This document shows, piece by piece, positions 17,816 through 28,493 of a DNA stretch of 64,000 nucleotides. Source of the stretch: Opitutales bacterium (GTDB lineage: Bacteria > Verrucomicrobiota > Verrucomicrobiia > Opitutales > JAJFLR01); assembly GCA_021772565.1 (NCBI GenBank), contig JAJFLR010000054.1:1-64000 (forward strand). The letters are read 5' to 3'. The position numbers were made by a program, and so were the translations under genes. Numbering within the stretch: position 1 is the first letter of the stretch; each line of letters opens with the position of its first letter. The notes beneath the pieces were generated by a model that worked only from the letters and a program-made list of their open reading frames with translations, was not told where the DNA came from and did no database searches.

Positions 17816-18080
17816 TGTTACTCAAAATATTTGAAAAACAGGCAATGAAGTTAAGGAAGCCTTAAAATGCAAGTTATTTATGCCCTCTGCTTAATGTGAC
17901 AACTCATCATGAATATAAGATTACAATATCGATTTCATTTTCAGTTTAGTGAAAAAGTGCGACTTTTATCATCGGCACAGAATAACTCAATCGCGATTCC
18001 GATTCTTTCAACCATTTCACTGATACCGATTATTTCATCATCGTTTATAAATTTAATAGTTACATCCAAGAAGCGAAACA

Positions 18081-20045
18081 ATGGCTCAAGATATAAGATC
18101 AAATCAAGAATGGTCCGCTGAAAAGTCGGAGAAACTATATGGCTTTAATCGTTGGGGAGACAGATATTTTTCAGTTAACAAAGATGGGTTTGCCTGTGTT
18201 GAGCCGATGTTGGATGGGCGAAAAATCAAGATTGCCGATGTAGTTGCCGAGGCTAAATCTATTGGATTAAAGCCACCACTGACTATACGATTTCAAGACA
18301 TACTCAGACATCGGGTTATCCAGCTCAATGATGCTTTTCAGTCTGCGCTTAAGGAAGAAGAATATGATGGCGAATACAAAGGGGTGTTTCCAATAAAAGT
18401 AAATCATTTGCGCGAAGTGGTTGAAGAGATTATGGATGCAGGAGAGTGCTACAATTTCGGACTGGAAGCAGGCAGTAAAGCAGAATTATTAATAGCCCTG
18501 GCACTGCATGAAAATAATAACAGTATGATAATATGCAATGGGTACAAAGACGAAGAATATATCAGGCTGGCTTTTCTGGGAAAAAAATTGGGCAAAGAGA
18601 TTTATCTGGTTATAGAGCAACAATCAGAGTTAAGTACAATTTTAAAAATTTCAAAAGAATTTGATACTAAACCATTATTGGGAATTCGCATTAAACTAAC
18701 TACTGAAGGTGAAGGAAAATGGGCTGAGTCAAGCGGTATCGGAGCCAAATTCGGGTTGACTAGTACTGAAATTATTGAAGTAACACGTCAATTAAAAAGA
18801 AGTGGGTTTAAAGATAGTCTTAAATTGATTCATATTCACATCGGCTCACAAGTTCCCAATATCCAGACAATCAAAAAAGCAGTTGTAGAAGCTTCACGTT
18901 ATTATTGTGAAATTGCCCGGCTGGGATTCCCAATGCAATATTTGGATGTGGGTGGTGGATTGGGAATTGACTATGACGGAAGTCGCACGAATTTTGAAAG
19001 TTCAATAAATTATTCCTTACTGGAGTATGCTCGAAATATAGTTTTCAATATCAAGACCGTCTGTACTTCATCGAATATTGCATGTCCGACAATCATATCC
19101 GAAAGTGGCAGAGCAATTGTTGCATTACACTCTGTTTTGATAGTAGAAGTAGTTGACAGAATCAAGAAGCCGGAAAAACCGATTGAGAAAAGAATAACAA
19201 AAAAAAGGCATCACCTTTTGTCAGAGCTTGATTATATTTTACAAGACAATAAATCGTCCGATCGGTTAGAATATTATCATGATGCCCAACGACTCCACGA
19301 AGAGGCTGTAAGTTTATTTTCAATGGGCTACCTTAACCTGAATACATTAGCTGAAGCAGAAAGTCTTTACTGGAAAATTTGCAAAAAAATTTATGAAAGT
19401 GTTCCCATAAGTGGATATAAACCGGAAGAGCTGGAAAACTTACAATATGTTTTGTCAGAAAATTATATCTGTAATTTCTCAGTTTTTCAGTCACTTATAG
19501 ATCATTGGGCCTGCAATCAACTTTTTCCGGTTGCGCCAATTCATCGATTAGGAGCAGCACCAACAGTCAATGCAACATTAGTTGATATAACGTGTGACAG
19601 TGAAGGAAAGATTGATGCATTTATTGATCTAGAAAATGAAGAAAACAAAACAATTCCATTACATCCCCTGGAAAAAGAAAATCCGTACTATCTTGGAATT
19701 TTTTTAGTTGGAGCTTATCAAGATATCATGGGGGATATACATAATTTATTTGGCAGAGTTGGTGAAGCTCATGTCTTTTTAGATGATAATGAAGCAGACG
19801 GTTTTTACATCGAAGAAACTGTCAACGGAAGTAAAGTAAGCGACTTACTAAAATTAATTCAATATCGGTCTAACGACCTTGCAAGACTCATGAAAAAACA
19901 GATTGATCGATCAACTAAAGATAAACAGATCAAAGCACGAGAAGGAGTTCGGCTATTAGATTTTTATGAAAATCAACTGGAAAAAGAATCTTATTTAACA
20001 CCAAAGAATTCTTCTATGAAAAGAAAGCGAATTAAGAAGGATTAA
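18081..20045 (+). CDS. speA: Biosynthetic arginine decarboxylase
   Basis: A 654-residue PLP enzyme that converts arginine to agmatine for putrescine and spermidine synthesis. It belongs to the fold III alanine-racemase-like family. The Schiff-base lysine is in GVFPIKVNHLREV (near residue 103). The glycine-rich phosphate loop is LDVGGGLGIDYDGS. ESGRAIVALHSV follows, and late residues include the substrate-binding CDSEGKID and GAYQDIMGDIHNLFGRVGEA segments. Length matches E. coli SpeA (about 658). The ATG at 18081 starts the usual short N-terminal extension. Upstream (17980-18060) is AT-rich with no clear regulatory element. Confidence 0.96.
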   Translation: MAQDIRSNQEWSAEKSEKLYGFNRWGDRYFSVNKDGFACVEPMLDGRKIKIADVVAEAKSIGLKPPLTIRFQDILRHRVIQLNDAFQSALKEEEYDGEYKGVFPIKVNHLREVVEEIMDAGECYNFGLEAGSKAELLIALALHENNNSMIICNGYKDEEYIRLAFLGKKLGKEIYLVIEQQSELSTILKISKEFDTKPLLGIRIKLTTEGEGKWAESSGIGAKFGLTSTEIIEVTRQLKRSGFKDSLKLIHIHIGSQVPNIQTIKKAVVEASRYYCEIARLGFPMQYLDVGGGLGIDYDGSRTNFESSINYSLLEYARNIVFNIKTVCTSSNIACPTIISESGRAIVALHSVLIVEVVDRIKKPEKPIEKRITKKRHHLLSELDYILQDNKSSDRLEYYHDAQRLHEEAVSLFSMGYLNLNTLAEAESLYWKICKKIYESVPISGYKPEELENLQYVLSENYICNFSVFQSLIDHWACNQLFPVAPIHRLGAAPTVNATLVDITCDSEGKIDAFIDLENEENKTIPLHPLEKENPYYLGIFLVGAYQDIMGDIHNLFGRVGEAHVFLDDNEADGFYIEETVNGSKVSDLLKLIQYRSNDLARLMKKQIDRSTKDKQIKAREGVRLLDFYENQLEKESYLTPKNSSMKRKRIKKD

Positions 20046-20211
20046 TTCATTATTGATATGCTGAGGATCAAAAAAATTCGATTGTTTAAAAATAATGCTG
20101 ATTACTTTCTTTGTTCACATAGAGTGCCTGACAGTTAAGAAATTTTTTATCGATTGACATCGAGACAATATCCAGCCCGAAAGGATCAATTATGCCAAAC
20201 GTAGATAACGC

Positions 20212-21729
20212 TCAATCTTTATCTTTCTTTTGGTTAACTGTAAGTTTGTATTTCAAACTTCGTTTGACTTTCCCAATTTTTTTGTTAGCGGTACAAAAAT
20301 AATATCTGACTCTCTTGATTGGCATACTCTGGTTTTTTTCATACCAGTCTTCAGCATAATAACGCAAAAAATATTGTCTTAACTTCACGTACCGACTTCT
20401 ATTTAAATTCCACATAAATTTCCTCCAATAACGACTCTTATAGTGCAATGAGATATCTTTTGGTATTTCATTTTTATCGAGATCAAATTCCAGTAAGTTT
20501 CTTTTACTGCCGTCATAGAACTCTGCTTCAACGGAATGCCAGCTTACGCGCTTGCTCATACCACCAAACATCTTCCAGCCTTGTCCGAGATACATTGTTG
20601 ATTCAAAAAATGAAGCCCACTTGGGCATTGGAATATCGTAGTCAGTTTTATCTAAATTACTAAGCAAAACAAAAACCGCACAAATAAATATCCAAAGATT
20701 AACATAGATCGGTACTATCTTAAAATTAAATTTAGCTTCTTTAACCGGGCTGATGATATTTTTCAGAAGTGATATAGAAATTGGGATAATAAGCATTGTC
20801 CAAAAAGATATTAACCCCCGAAATACTTTACTTATCCGATCCCAAAACTCAGTTGGCAGAAATGGTATTAGCGCAATACTACTAACAAATGGGAAATGGC
20901 CAATTTTAAAAGACAAGAAAAATGACGCCTGTAATGATATAACCAGCAATACACTAAAGGTTTTGCTGCGCCATCCTATAAGTCCTGAAAAGAGTAGCAT
21001 AAATGCAATTGCAAACTCAAAATAGAGCACAATATGAGTTGATGGGACTAAAATATAATTGGGTAATGTTGATAATAATTTTCCGAGATCAGTCGTAATG
21101 TAGTCTTTTGCTAACGCTCTCGTTACTGCTTCGCCATTTTGCCAAATATTATAGCTTGACTTGTATAAAGCTGTAAAAAAATAGACATAAACCATCTGCA
21201 ACAAATAGGCAAATGTGGCAATTGAGAAAAAGGACCTAGTTTTATTTTTAATCGAGTGTAAAATTGATGAATCTGCAGAACAACAAGATGCAAGGGGTAA
21301 AAACATTGACCAAAAAATTGTCATGCGAAATAATTTGTCTCCCCCATTTAAAATAACCGGATTACGTGAATGCAGTGACAATGTAAGAATCCAAATTAAA
21401 AATATCATCAACCGGGTTCGATAACCGAGGATAAGTAATGTTGCTATCGGGATAAGCAAAAAAAGCATAAGTCCTTGAAAAAACAATGTATCATTTATGA
21501 GGAATAAACTGAACTTCCAACTACTGTTTACATAACGATCCAATACCCATGCAGGCATTGTACTGTCATCACCCATAAAAACCGGTAGATCAATAAATCG
21601 AAAAATAGCATTTAAAATCACTACGATACCAATTGCTACTCGCAGAACAGCTAAACCACGATAATCGATGCCACCTATATTCAATAATATAGATGAGCAT
21701 ATGTTTTTTACTCTGCTACCTTCTTCCAT
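20212..21729 (-). CDS. HTTM-domain membrane protein
   Basis: A 505-residue integral membrane protein. The N-terminal 300 residues have multiple hydrophobic segments, including RGLAVLRVAIGIVVILNAIF near residue 22 and a DKLFRMTIFWSMFLPLA segment. These fit the HTTM family, related to the membrane part of vitamin K-dependent gamma-carboxylase. The C-terminal about 130 residues are hydrophilic and aromatic (GQGWKMFGGMSKRVSWHSVE). The function of bacterial HTTM proteins is generally unknown; a lipid or quinone substrate is suspected. It stands alone, convergent with speA. Confidence 0.78.
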   Translation of the reverse strand: MEEGSRVKNICSSILLNIGGIDYRGLAVLRVAIGIVVILNAIFRFIDLPVFMGDDSTMPAWVLDRYVNSSWKFSLFLINDTLFFQGLMLFLLIPIATLLILGYRTRLMIFLIWILTLSLHSRNPVILNGGDKLFRMTIFWSMFLPLASCCSADSSILHSIKNKTRSFFSIATFAYLLQMVYVYFFTALYKSSYNIWQNGEAVTRALAKDYITTDLGKLLSTLPNYILVPSTHIVLYFEFAIAFMLLFSGLIGWRSKTFSVLLVISLQASFFLSFKIGHFPFVSSIALIPFLPTEFWDRISKVFRGLISFWTMLIIPISISLLKNIISPVKEAKFNFKIVPIYVNLWIFICAVFVLLSNLDKTDYDIPMPKWASFFESTMYLGQGWKMFGGMSKRVSWHSVEAEFYDGSKRNLLEFDLDKNEIPKDISLHYKSRYWRKFMWNLNRSRYVKLRQYFLRYYAEDWYEKNQSMPIKRVRYYFCTANKKIGKVKRSLKYKLTVNQKKDKD

Positions 21730-21991
21730 ATATCAATTGAAATAATTATGAGAAATGTAATTTAACAGCATTGAACCTGGTCATTTTTAATTTACTCAAT
21801 ATTTCCAAGTTCGATTAATTTTACCATCTTTTTCTTTAATTTAGTCGAATAGTAGTAAACTTATTATGCATTTATCAGTGAATTAATATAGACATAACAG
21901 TATTTATTTTAAAACATATTTTATAAATAAATTCATATTGAAATTATATTCTCACAATAGAAACGACATCATTTATTTTATATAGAGACAC

Positions 21992-24085
21992 ATGAAAAAA
22001 GTTATTATATTATTAGCCTGTTTATTCATCATAAATTTTACTTTTGCTGAAAAAAATAAGCAGTCAATTGAAATCCCGGAAAGTGTAATTTCCGATGATC
22101 TAACTTTAAAGGATATCATATATAATTACTATAGCACACAGAGTGGACTGAATGAAATGGACGCACTCATAAATATTAGAATGCGGGGGCAACTAAAAAG
22201 TAAAAATGAAGCTTATAATATCACTATATTCAAACATACGCCCAACTTAATAAGAATATCTGAGACTAATCCAATCGATAATTCGACAACTATAACCGTA
22301 TACGATGGCAAAAAAGTCTGGCAAGTGTTACCTGGACACGAACTGTCACAGGCACAAATACTTCCGAAAAAGGATAATTTACACTTCATTAACAGTGCTT
22401 CATTTTTTAATGCACTCTATCATTATGAAAAAAATAATATTAAGCCTGAATACGCGGGAAAAAAACAGCTAGGTGACAAGTTATGCTATGATATAATAGT
22501 CCAGCAAAATGACACAGCTGAAATTCATTATTATATAGACGTAAATAATTACTTAATTAATCAGATAGATACCATTGAAAGTATTAATGGAGAAAAAATA
22601 GTTAAAGAGGCCATCTATACTGATATCAGAAGAGTAGGCCCCTATTCTTTCCCATTTAGAGAAACAATAAAAATAAATGGAAGCCTGGAATCAATAACTG
22701 AATTCGATTCTATAGAATATAACGCTGAAAAGGAAACGGAATTTTTTGAATTCCCGAGAGTTAAGCTTTCTGATATTTTAACCCGTTATTATAAAACTCA
22801 GGGCGGATTAGCAGCAATGAATGAACTTCAAAGTGTGCGCATTAAAGGGAGTATTAAAATTAAGAATTCAGAATTCGATCTTACTATATTCAAACGTGCT
22901 CCCGATCTAATTCGATTATCAATGACTGACAAATCGGATAATTCAACAACAGTAGTCTGTTACAATGGCGAAGTTGTCTGGAAATTATTACCGGGCCAGG
23001 AAATGGAACAAGCAATAATAGTGCCGATGGATGAAGCATTAAATATAATTAGTAACGCTCCGATATTTAATCATTTACATAATTACACTGAAAAGGGAAT
23101 CAATCTTGAATACCTAGGTGAAAAATTAGTCGCTGCAATACCTTGTTTTGAAATTAAAGCTACCGGAAAAAAATTTCCGGAAATTCGATATTATATTGAT
23201 ACTGAAACATATGATATTCGTCAGATTAAAACATTTGAAATTATTGATGGCAAAGAATTAATCACAGAGAGCATTCTCGGTGACATTAGAAAGATCAATA
23301 GCTTCACAGTAGCCTTCAAGATGACCAATAAATTGAATGGTGAATTAGACACTATTACAAAACTAAATGAGGTTAAATATAGTGTGGGAATTTTTGAAAA
23401 CTATTTTGATTACCCCGGTCTACGACTTGAAAATATTCTTGAAAAATTTTATGAGACGCAAGGTGGAATCTTGTCTATGGATACACTCAGGAGTATGCGT
23501 ATCAAAGGTACTATTAAAAAAGGATCTAAAAAATACGATTTAACAATTTTCAAACGTAAACCAAATCGAATCAGAATTTCAGTTCGAGATCAGGAAACAC
23601 TAAAAACTTCGATAATTGCCTATGATGGAAAAAACGTTTGGCAAGTATTGCCCGGACAAGATAATACAGAGGCCAAAAGACTTCCAACTGAAAATATGGG
23701 CAACTTTATTAAAAACGCATCTATATTTAATTATTTATATAAACCTGAGGAAAAAAACGTAAAACTTAAATATTTAGGAACAAGAAGAGTTGCTGCAATA
23801 GACTGTCACGATATTCAAGTAATTGACTCAGATAATACTGAAACTCACTACTTTCTAGATATAAATAATTTTGATGTTCGCTTGATCAGAAATATAGAAG
23901 AAAAAGACGGTAAGAAAATTATTACAGAAAGTGTATTAAATGACATAAGGAGAGTTGGTGATTACACAATTTCATTTAAAACAATTAAAAGGGTTAATGG
24001 TTATACTGATTCTCTGACTGAATTGGAAGAAGTTAAATATGGTATAGGTATATTTGAAAGCTTCTTTAAATTTCCAGGGAAATAA
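21992..24085 (+). CDS. Secreted protein with three tandem LolA-like domains
   Basis: A 697-residue exported protein (signal peptide about 1-19, ending FTFA). It consists of three homologous units of about 220 residues, starting near 32, 256 and 475. Each unit opens with a helix ending YY.TQ.G, then runs through a strand LTIFK..P..IR.S, a V.Y.GK.VW..LPGQ turn, and YYID...Y.IRQI. The unit resembles the LolA/outer-membrane lipoprotein-sorting fold, a half-barrel that holds acyl chains. Single-unit relatives carry lipoproteins. A covalent triplet is unusual, and function here is inference. It is followed by a short hypothetical gene and an MDR gene on the same strand. Confidence 0.72.
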   Translation: MKKVIILLACLFIINFTFAEKNKQSIEIPESVISDDLTLKDIIYNYYSTQSGLNEMDALINIRMRGQLKSKNEAYNITIFKHTPNLIRISETNPIDNSTTITVYDGKKVWQVLPGHELSQAQILPKKDNLHFINSASFFNALYHYEKNNIKPEYAGKKQLGDKLCYDIIVQQNDTAEIHYYIDVNNYLINQIDTIESINGEKIVKEAIYTDIRRVGPYSFPFRETIKINGSLESITEFDSIEYNAEKETEFFEFPRVKLSDILTRYYKTQGGLAAMNELQSVRIKGSIKIKNSEFDLTIFKRAPDLIRLSMTDKSDNSTTVVCYNGEVVWKLLPGQEMEQAIIVPMDEALNIISNAPIFNHLHNYTEKGINLEYLGEKLVAAIPCFEIKATGKKFPEIRYYIDTETYDIRQIKTFEIIDGKELITESILGDIRKINSFTVAFKMTNKLNGELDTITKLNEVKYSVGIFENYFDYPGLRLENILEKFYETQGGILSMDTLRSMRIKGTIKKGSKKYDLTIFKRKPNRIRISVRDQETLKTSIIAYDGKNVWQVLPGQDNTEAKRLPTENMGNFIKNASIFNYLYKPEEKNVKLKYLGTRRVAAIDCHDIQVIDSDNTETHYFLDINNFDVRLIRNIEEKDGKKIITESVLNDIRRVGDYTISFKTIKRVNGYTDSLTELEEVKYGIGIFESFFKFPGK

Positions 24086-24119
24086 ATTTATAACTAAAAT
24101 TTCTAACTGATAATTTGCT

Positions 24120-24545
24120 ATGCAAAGTAAAGTAATTAATACCAAAGATAAGGAAAAACTAATTTCCGAATACCAGTATTTAATTAAGAACAATTATCTA
24201 AATGAAAATCAGTTTTTTAAAATTGCTGCTGCCTGCCAGACGACTACTCAGGTATCAACAATATTTCATTTAATTGAATCACATGAATCTACAGGAACAT
24301 CAATAATAAGCGCATATAAATTATTGTCAGAAAATATTGATGCTTCACCTTATCCACTGCAAGATTGGATAGTTTCTATTGAATTTTTAGTGGAATGGCT
24401 AGCTATAAAAAAGCGATCAACAACTTTAGGAAATGCAATAAGCTATTTATCGTGTTGTGTAGAGTCAGGAACATTGAGAAATATTAAATCGTCTTTGGTA
24501 AATTTGCTGGATGAAATGCTTTCTAACTATGGATATGATAGCTAA
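24120..24545 (+). CDS. Hypothetical helical protein
   Basis: A 141-residue protein I do not recognise. Composition predicts an all-helical soluble protein without signal peptide or membrane span. There are three cysteines, two adjacent (SCCVES). It begins 35 bases after the LolA-like gene, and its stop overlaps the ATG of the next gene by 11 bases, so it is probably translated as part of that operon. Confidence 0.6.
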   Translation: MQSKVINTKDKEKLISEYQYLIKNNYLNENQFFKIAAACQTTTQVSTIFHLIESHESTGTSIISAYKLLSENIDASPYPLQDWIVSIEFLVEWLAIKKRSTTLGNAISYLSCCVESGTLRNIKSSLVNLLDEMLSNYGYDS

Positions 24546-25518
24546 CGCAATACAATATCACGAATATGGAAAACCACAGGATGTTTTAAAATTTGAAAAG
24601 ATATCCATTGCATCAATTTTGCCGCATCAGGTTTTAATAAAAATGAAAGCCGCATCTATAAATCCATCAGATTTTGGATTAATAATGGGCAAATATGGAA
24701 GTAAGAATACGTTGCCCAGCATTGCCGGTCGTGAGGGTGTCGGAGAAATCGTTGAACTGGGAGATAATGTTAAAAACTTAAATCGCGGTGATCTGGTTAA
24801 CATACCCCAGGAATTAGGAACCTGGCTTGAGTATTGTGTTTCTGATTCTAGAAAATTATTCGCATTGCCAAAGAATATTGAGGCTGATCAAGCGGCACTG
24901 TCATTTATAAATCCTCCAACAGCATGGTTATTGTTACATCATTTTATCAAACTGAAAAAAGGAGACTGGATTATTCAAAACGCTGCAAATTCACAAGTCG
25001 GCATTTGCCTTATTCAATTTGCTAAACTTTTAGGTTTTAAAACTATAAACGTTGTTCGTCGCAAAAACCTGGAAACAGAATTACAAATTTTAGGAGCTGA
25101 TGTTGTTGTGACCGAAGATGAAGATTATTACAAATCGATTAACGAGATTACTCAAAACAAGCCGATAAAGTTAGCTATAAACTCTGTTGGCGGATCGAGT
25201 GTATCAAAGTTAATTCGTTCTTTATCGAAAGATGGAATGCTCGTTACAATTGGCGCCATGGATTTTGAACCGATTCGTTTTCCGACAAGAGAGTTGATAT
25301 TTAATAATATCTCATTAAAGGGTTTCTGGTTAGATCAATGGCTTAAGACCAATGACAAAAACAGAATCGATGATTTGCTTAAAACTATTTTTAATTTTAT
25401 TTCTAAAAATCAAATTATATTTCCCATCGAAAAAAAATATAGACTTTGTGACTACCTTACAGCATTTGAGCATTCTCAAAAACCACGTTTCGGTAAAATT
25501 ATTTTTACTAACGAATAA
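24535..25518 (+). CDS. MDR-family NADPH oxidoreductase (2-enoyl thioester reductase-like)
   Basis: A 327-residue medium-chain dehydrogenase/reductase. The N-terminal GroES-like domain has AGREGVGEIVELGDNVKNL. The nucleotide-binding domain has NAANSQVGICLIQFAKLLGF (near residue 150) and INSVGGSSVSKLIRSL. Catalytic zinc ligands are absent. The N-terminal YHEYGKPQDVLKFE and SINPSDFGLIMGKYG segments resemble the MECR/Etr1 group, which reduces trans-2-enoyl-CoA or -ACP. An ordinary quinone reductase remains possible. I take the ATG at 24535, which gives the normal N-terminus; in-frame ATGs at 24511 and 24529 lie inside the upstream gene. Confidence 0.82.
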   Translation: MIANAIQYHEYGKPQDVLKFEKISIASILPHQVLIKMKAASINPSDFGLIMGKYGSKNTLPSIAGREGVGEIVELGDNVKNLNRGDLVNIPQELGTWLEYCVSDSRKLFALPKNIEADQAALSFINPPTAWLLLHHFIKLKKGDWIIQNAANSQVGICLIQFAKLLGFKTINVVRRKNLETELQILGADVVVTEDEDYYKSINEITQNKPIKLAINSVGGSSVSKLIRSLSKDGMLVTIGAMDFEPIRFPTRELIFNNISLKGFWLDQWLKTNDKNRIDDLLKTIFNFISKNQIIFPIEKKYRLCDYLTAFEHSQKPRFGKIIFTNE

Positions 25519-25531
25519 TTAAGAATTGATT

Positions 25532-28417
25532 ATGTCATCTGAACCAGAACCTCCCAGGCTGACGCAAAATGATCTCGTCGATCTTGGTGGCTGGATTGTA
25601 TTAAAAGAAGCCAAACAATTATTTAATAGCAATGCTGTCAAAGAAACCGTTTGGGAACCACCATACCTGATTGGAAAAATTGAAATCGCTGGAACATCGA
25701 TCTACCCCAGGCTTAATTTAAGGTCATTAACTTTTGCAGAAAACAAATGCAGTTGTATAAAGGGAAGGCAAGGTATGATTTGCTCACATGCGATAGCACT
25801 CTGTCTCGACATCATGGAGCAAAAAAAGATCAATGAAGCTATCGCAAAGCAAACATTAATCAGAGAAAAAGAAGCCCTACAGCCAGTAGTTGAACCGGTT
25901 ATTAATTCTTTTAATATAGATAATGAAAATGGAACAACCCTGGAGCTGATTATTTATCTTCCACCGAACTTATTAGCTGTTGCTCCTCGTGACACAATCA
26001 TCATCAAAACAGAAGCAAAGATAAACAACAAATCGAATTCATGGGAAAAACTAAATCGTGGATCGAAATATAAATTAAGCGAGTCTCAAAACAGGGCTAT
26101 ACTTCTACTAGAAAAGCTAACTAGTGGGAAATTATCGAGCATGATGCAATTGAATCGATCACAGCTGTTAGCACTTCTGGTCTCCTTAGAAGGTCTACCG
26201 AATGTCTACTGGGCAAATAATCCAAAAAATGCAATAGATTGGCAAAATGAATTAAAACCAAAAATCTACCCAATACTTCAAAACAATAATACAGAATCGG
26301 ACGAATCCCCAAAAAACCGTTTAGAAAAAATAAAAGTTTCTGTTATTAGTAACACCGAGCGCAAAAAAACTGTTCTATCAGCAAATGAAAAAGGTATACT
26401 CATAGATGGTTCGACAAATTTTCTTTGTATTACACTCCCCTCTCGCGAGAATCCACTATTTCATGAAGCTGCAGAATTTTTAAAAAGAAATAATTTTATT
26501 TATGAGTTATCAAATAAAAAGTGGTGGCTTAGAGACCGCCATAAAACGCTCACATTTTTAGCACAGCATCGCAAATTTATCGATAATGATTTATCTGCAG
26601 AGTACACAAATAATTTTAAAGAACGAACAAAAAACCTGATGACAGCATCACTGAATGTAGACACTCAATCTATGGGCAATGACTTTGCAGTGACAATTAA
26701 TTTGGATCTCGGAGAAACCTCTGAAAAAGATGCCTCAATTTTTTTCAACCAGGGAAAATTATATTTAGAAAGCAATGAATCAATTTATCTCGTCGAACCT
26801 GATACTTTAAAAAAATTATCTGATGCACAAAAAGCTCTCAGTGGAAAATTTAGTCAATCGGCTATACCCAAATTCAAACAGAGATTCTCTACCAAGGAAC
26901 TCGCTAATGTAGATACAATTTTAGACGAACTTGTTGGCACATATGAATCACCGGAAACCTGGAAAGAAAGAAGTGGAGCTTTAAAAAGTATCGCACAGTT
27001 AAAACAAGCACCAATAGCTAAAGTTTTAGATGATAGATTGAGAAACTATCAACGTATTGGATCTGCATGGCTCTGGCATCTTTACAACAATGATTTAGGT
27101 GGAGTCCTCGCTGATGAAATGGGATTGGGAAAGACAGTTCAAGCAATTGGTTTGTTGAGTTGTATAAGTAACACGGATAATTCAGAAAAGAATAAAGAAA
27201 ACAGCCTGGTAATTTGTCCTGCTAGTCTGACTGAAAACTGGAAACGAGAAACTAACTATTTTGCCGAGTGGCTCAACGTATATATTCATCATGGCAAAAG
27301 CCGTTTGTTGGATGAAGTTTCTTTCGCTCAATACGATGTCATAATAACATCTTACTCAACTCTAACTAATGACATTGATTTATTTCAAAAAATAAATTTT
27401 TCCTGTATTATTGCCGATGAAGCTCAGCACATGAAAAACAGAAGAACGCAAGGCGCAAGAGCATTGAAAAGTTTACAGGCAAAATGTAAATTTGCTCTAA
27501 CCGGAACCCCTATTGAAAACAGTTTGGATGATTTACGTTCTCTTTTTGATTTTGTCATGCCCGGGTATTTCATAAAATCACCTACTCACATGAACACCGA
27601 TGAAAGATCATGGTTAGCTGAACGACATCAAAAACAGGCAACACCATATATTTTAAGACGCAGTAAACAGTTAGTTGCACCTGAACTACCGGATAAAATT
27701 GAGCAAGTTATTTATTGCGAAATGACAGATGAACAATCTTCAGTTTATAAAAGCGTTAAGGAAAAAACAGATCAGACGATTTCACAACTGGAATATTCAG
27801 GTGTTACAGGTAATCGCGTTCTTATGGCAGCGTTGACACAGTTATTGCGACTTCGTCAAACATGCGTAGATCCACGACTTATTAATGATAAATTAAAATC
27901 AGAACACTCAGCTAAATTATCTGCATTTAAAGAAATTCTTAATGAGGCGATCGACGGGAATCATCGCATTCTATTATTTTCACAATTTGTAACCGTCTTA
28001 AAATTCCTATCAAATTATTTAGATGAAAATAAAATGAAATATTGCTATCTTGATGGTCAGACAAAAAACCGATTGGCCGTTTGCGACAAATTCAATAACG
28101 ATGAGAGCATACCGATATTTTTAATCTCTCTAAAAGCCGGTGGTACCGGTCTTAATTTAACCGGAGCTGATACAGTTATTCATTTCGACCCATGGTGGAA
28201 TCCGGCAATTGAAGCACAAGCAACCGACCGTGCTCATCGTATAGGTCAGACAAAAACTGTAACCAGTATAAAATTAATTGCAGCAAATACTGTAGAAGAA
28301 AAAATAATGGAACTTCAAAAAAGTAAGTCAGCAATTCTAAAATCTTTGCTGGATGAAAGTTCTGCTGCAACAGCAAAAGTCGGCCTGGAAGATATTAAGA
28401 ATATTTTGGAAGTATAA
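25532..28417 (+). CDS. SWIM zinc finger-SNF2 family helicase
   Basis: A 961-residue protein of the SNF2/HepA ATPase group. Near residue 73 is a SWIM zinc finger, CSCIKGRQGMICSHAIAL (CxCx..CxH). A long middle region of unclear fold spans about 120-480. Then come the two SNF2 lobes: DEMGLGKTVQ, DEAQHMK and LTGTPIENSLDDLRSLFDF, followed by LKAGGTGLNLTGADTVIHFD and ATDRAHRIGQTK. Such proteins translocate on double-stranded DNA and remodel bound proteins, including RNA polymerase for RapA. I use ATG 25532; a TTG two codons upstream is the only alternative. The gene starts 13 bases after the MDR gene. Confidence 0.92.
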   Translation: MSSEPEPPRLTQNDLVDLGGWIVLKEAKQLFNSNAVKETVWEPPYLIGKIEIAGTSIYPRLNLRSLTFAENKCSCIKGRQGMICSHAIALCLDIMEQKKINEAIAKQTLIREKEALQPVVEPVINSFNIDNENGTTLELIIYLPPNLLAVAPRDTIIIKTEAKINNKSNSWEKLNRGSKYKLSESQNRAILLLEKLTSGKLSSMMQLNRSQLLALLVSLEGLPNVYWANNPKNAIDWQNELKPKIYPILQNNNTESDESPKNRLEKIKVSVISNTERKKTVLSANEKGILIDGSTNFLCITLPSRENPLFHEAAEFLKRNNFIYELSNKKWWLRDRHKTLTFLAQHRKFIDNDLSAEYTNNFKERTKNLMTASLNVDTQSMGNDFAVTINLDLGETSEKDASIFFNQGKLYLESNESIYLVEPDTLKKLSDAQKALSGKFSQSAIPKFKQRFSTKELANVDTILDELVGTYESPETWKERSGALKSIAQLKQAPIAKVLDDRLRNYQRIGSAWLWHLYNNDLGGVLADEMGLGKTVQAIGLLSCISNTDNSEKNKENSLVICPASLTENWKRETNYFAEWLNVYIHHGKSRLLDEVSFAQYDVIITSYSTLTNDIDLFQKINFSCIIADEAQHMKNRRTQGARALKSLQAKCKFALTGTPIENSLDDLRSLFDFVMPGYFIKSPTHMNTDERSWLAERHQKQATPYILRRSKQLVAPELPDKIEQVIYCEMTDEQSSVYKSVKEKTDQTISQLEYSGVTGNRVLMAALTQLLRLRQTCVDPRLINDKLKSEHSAKLSAFKEILNEAIDGNHRILLFSQFVTVLKFLSNYLDENKMKYCYLDGQTKNRLAVCDKFNNDESIPIFLISLKAGGTGLNLTGADTVIHFDPWWNPAIEAQATDRAHRIGQTKTVTSIKLIAANTVEEKIMELQKSKSAILKSLLDESSAATAKVGLEDIKNILEV

Positions 28418-28493
28418 ATTTTATTGTTTAATAATAAAAATACAATAGTGAGCATATATATAGCGATTGACATAAGTATTTTCGTTTAAAAAA

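Noticed and set aside
10071-18029. 15-base exact repeat tttcactgataccga at 10071 and 18015
   Set aside because: It is short and AT-rich with no shared context; it may be chance or a fragment of the gatanc simple repeats.
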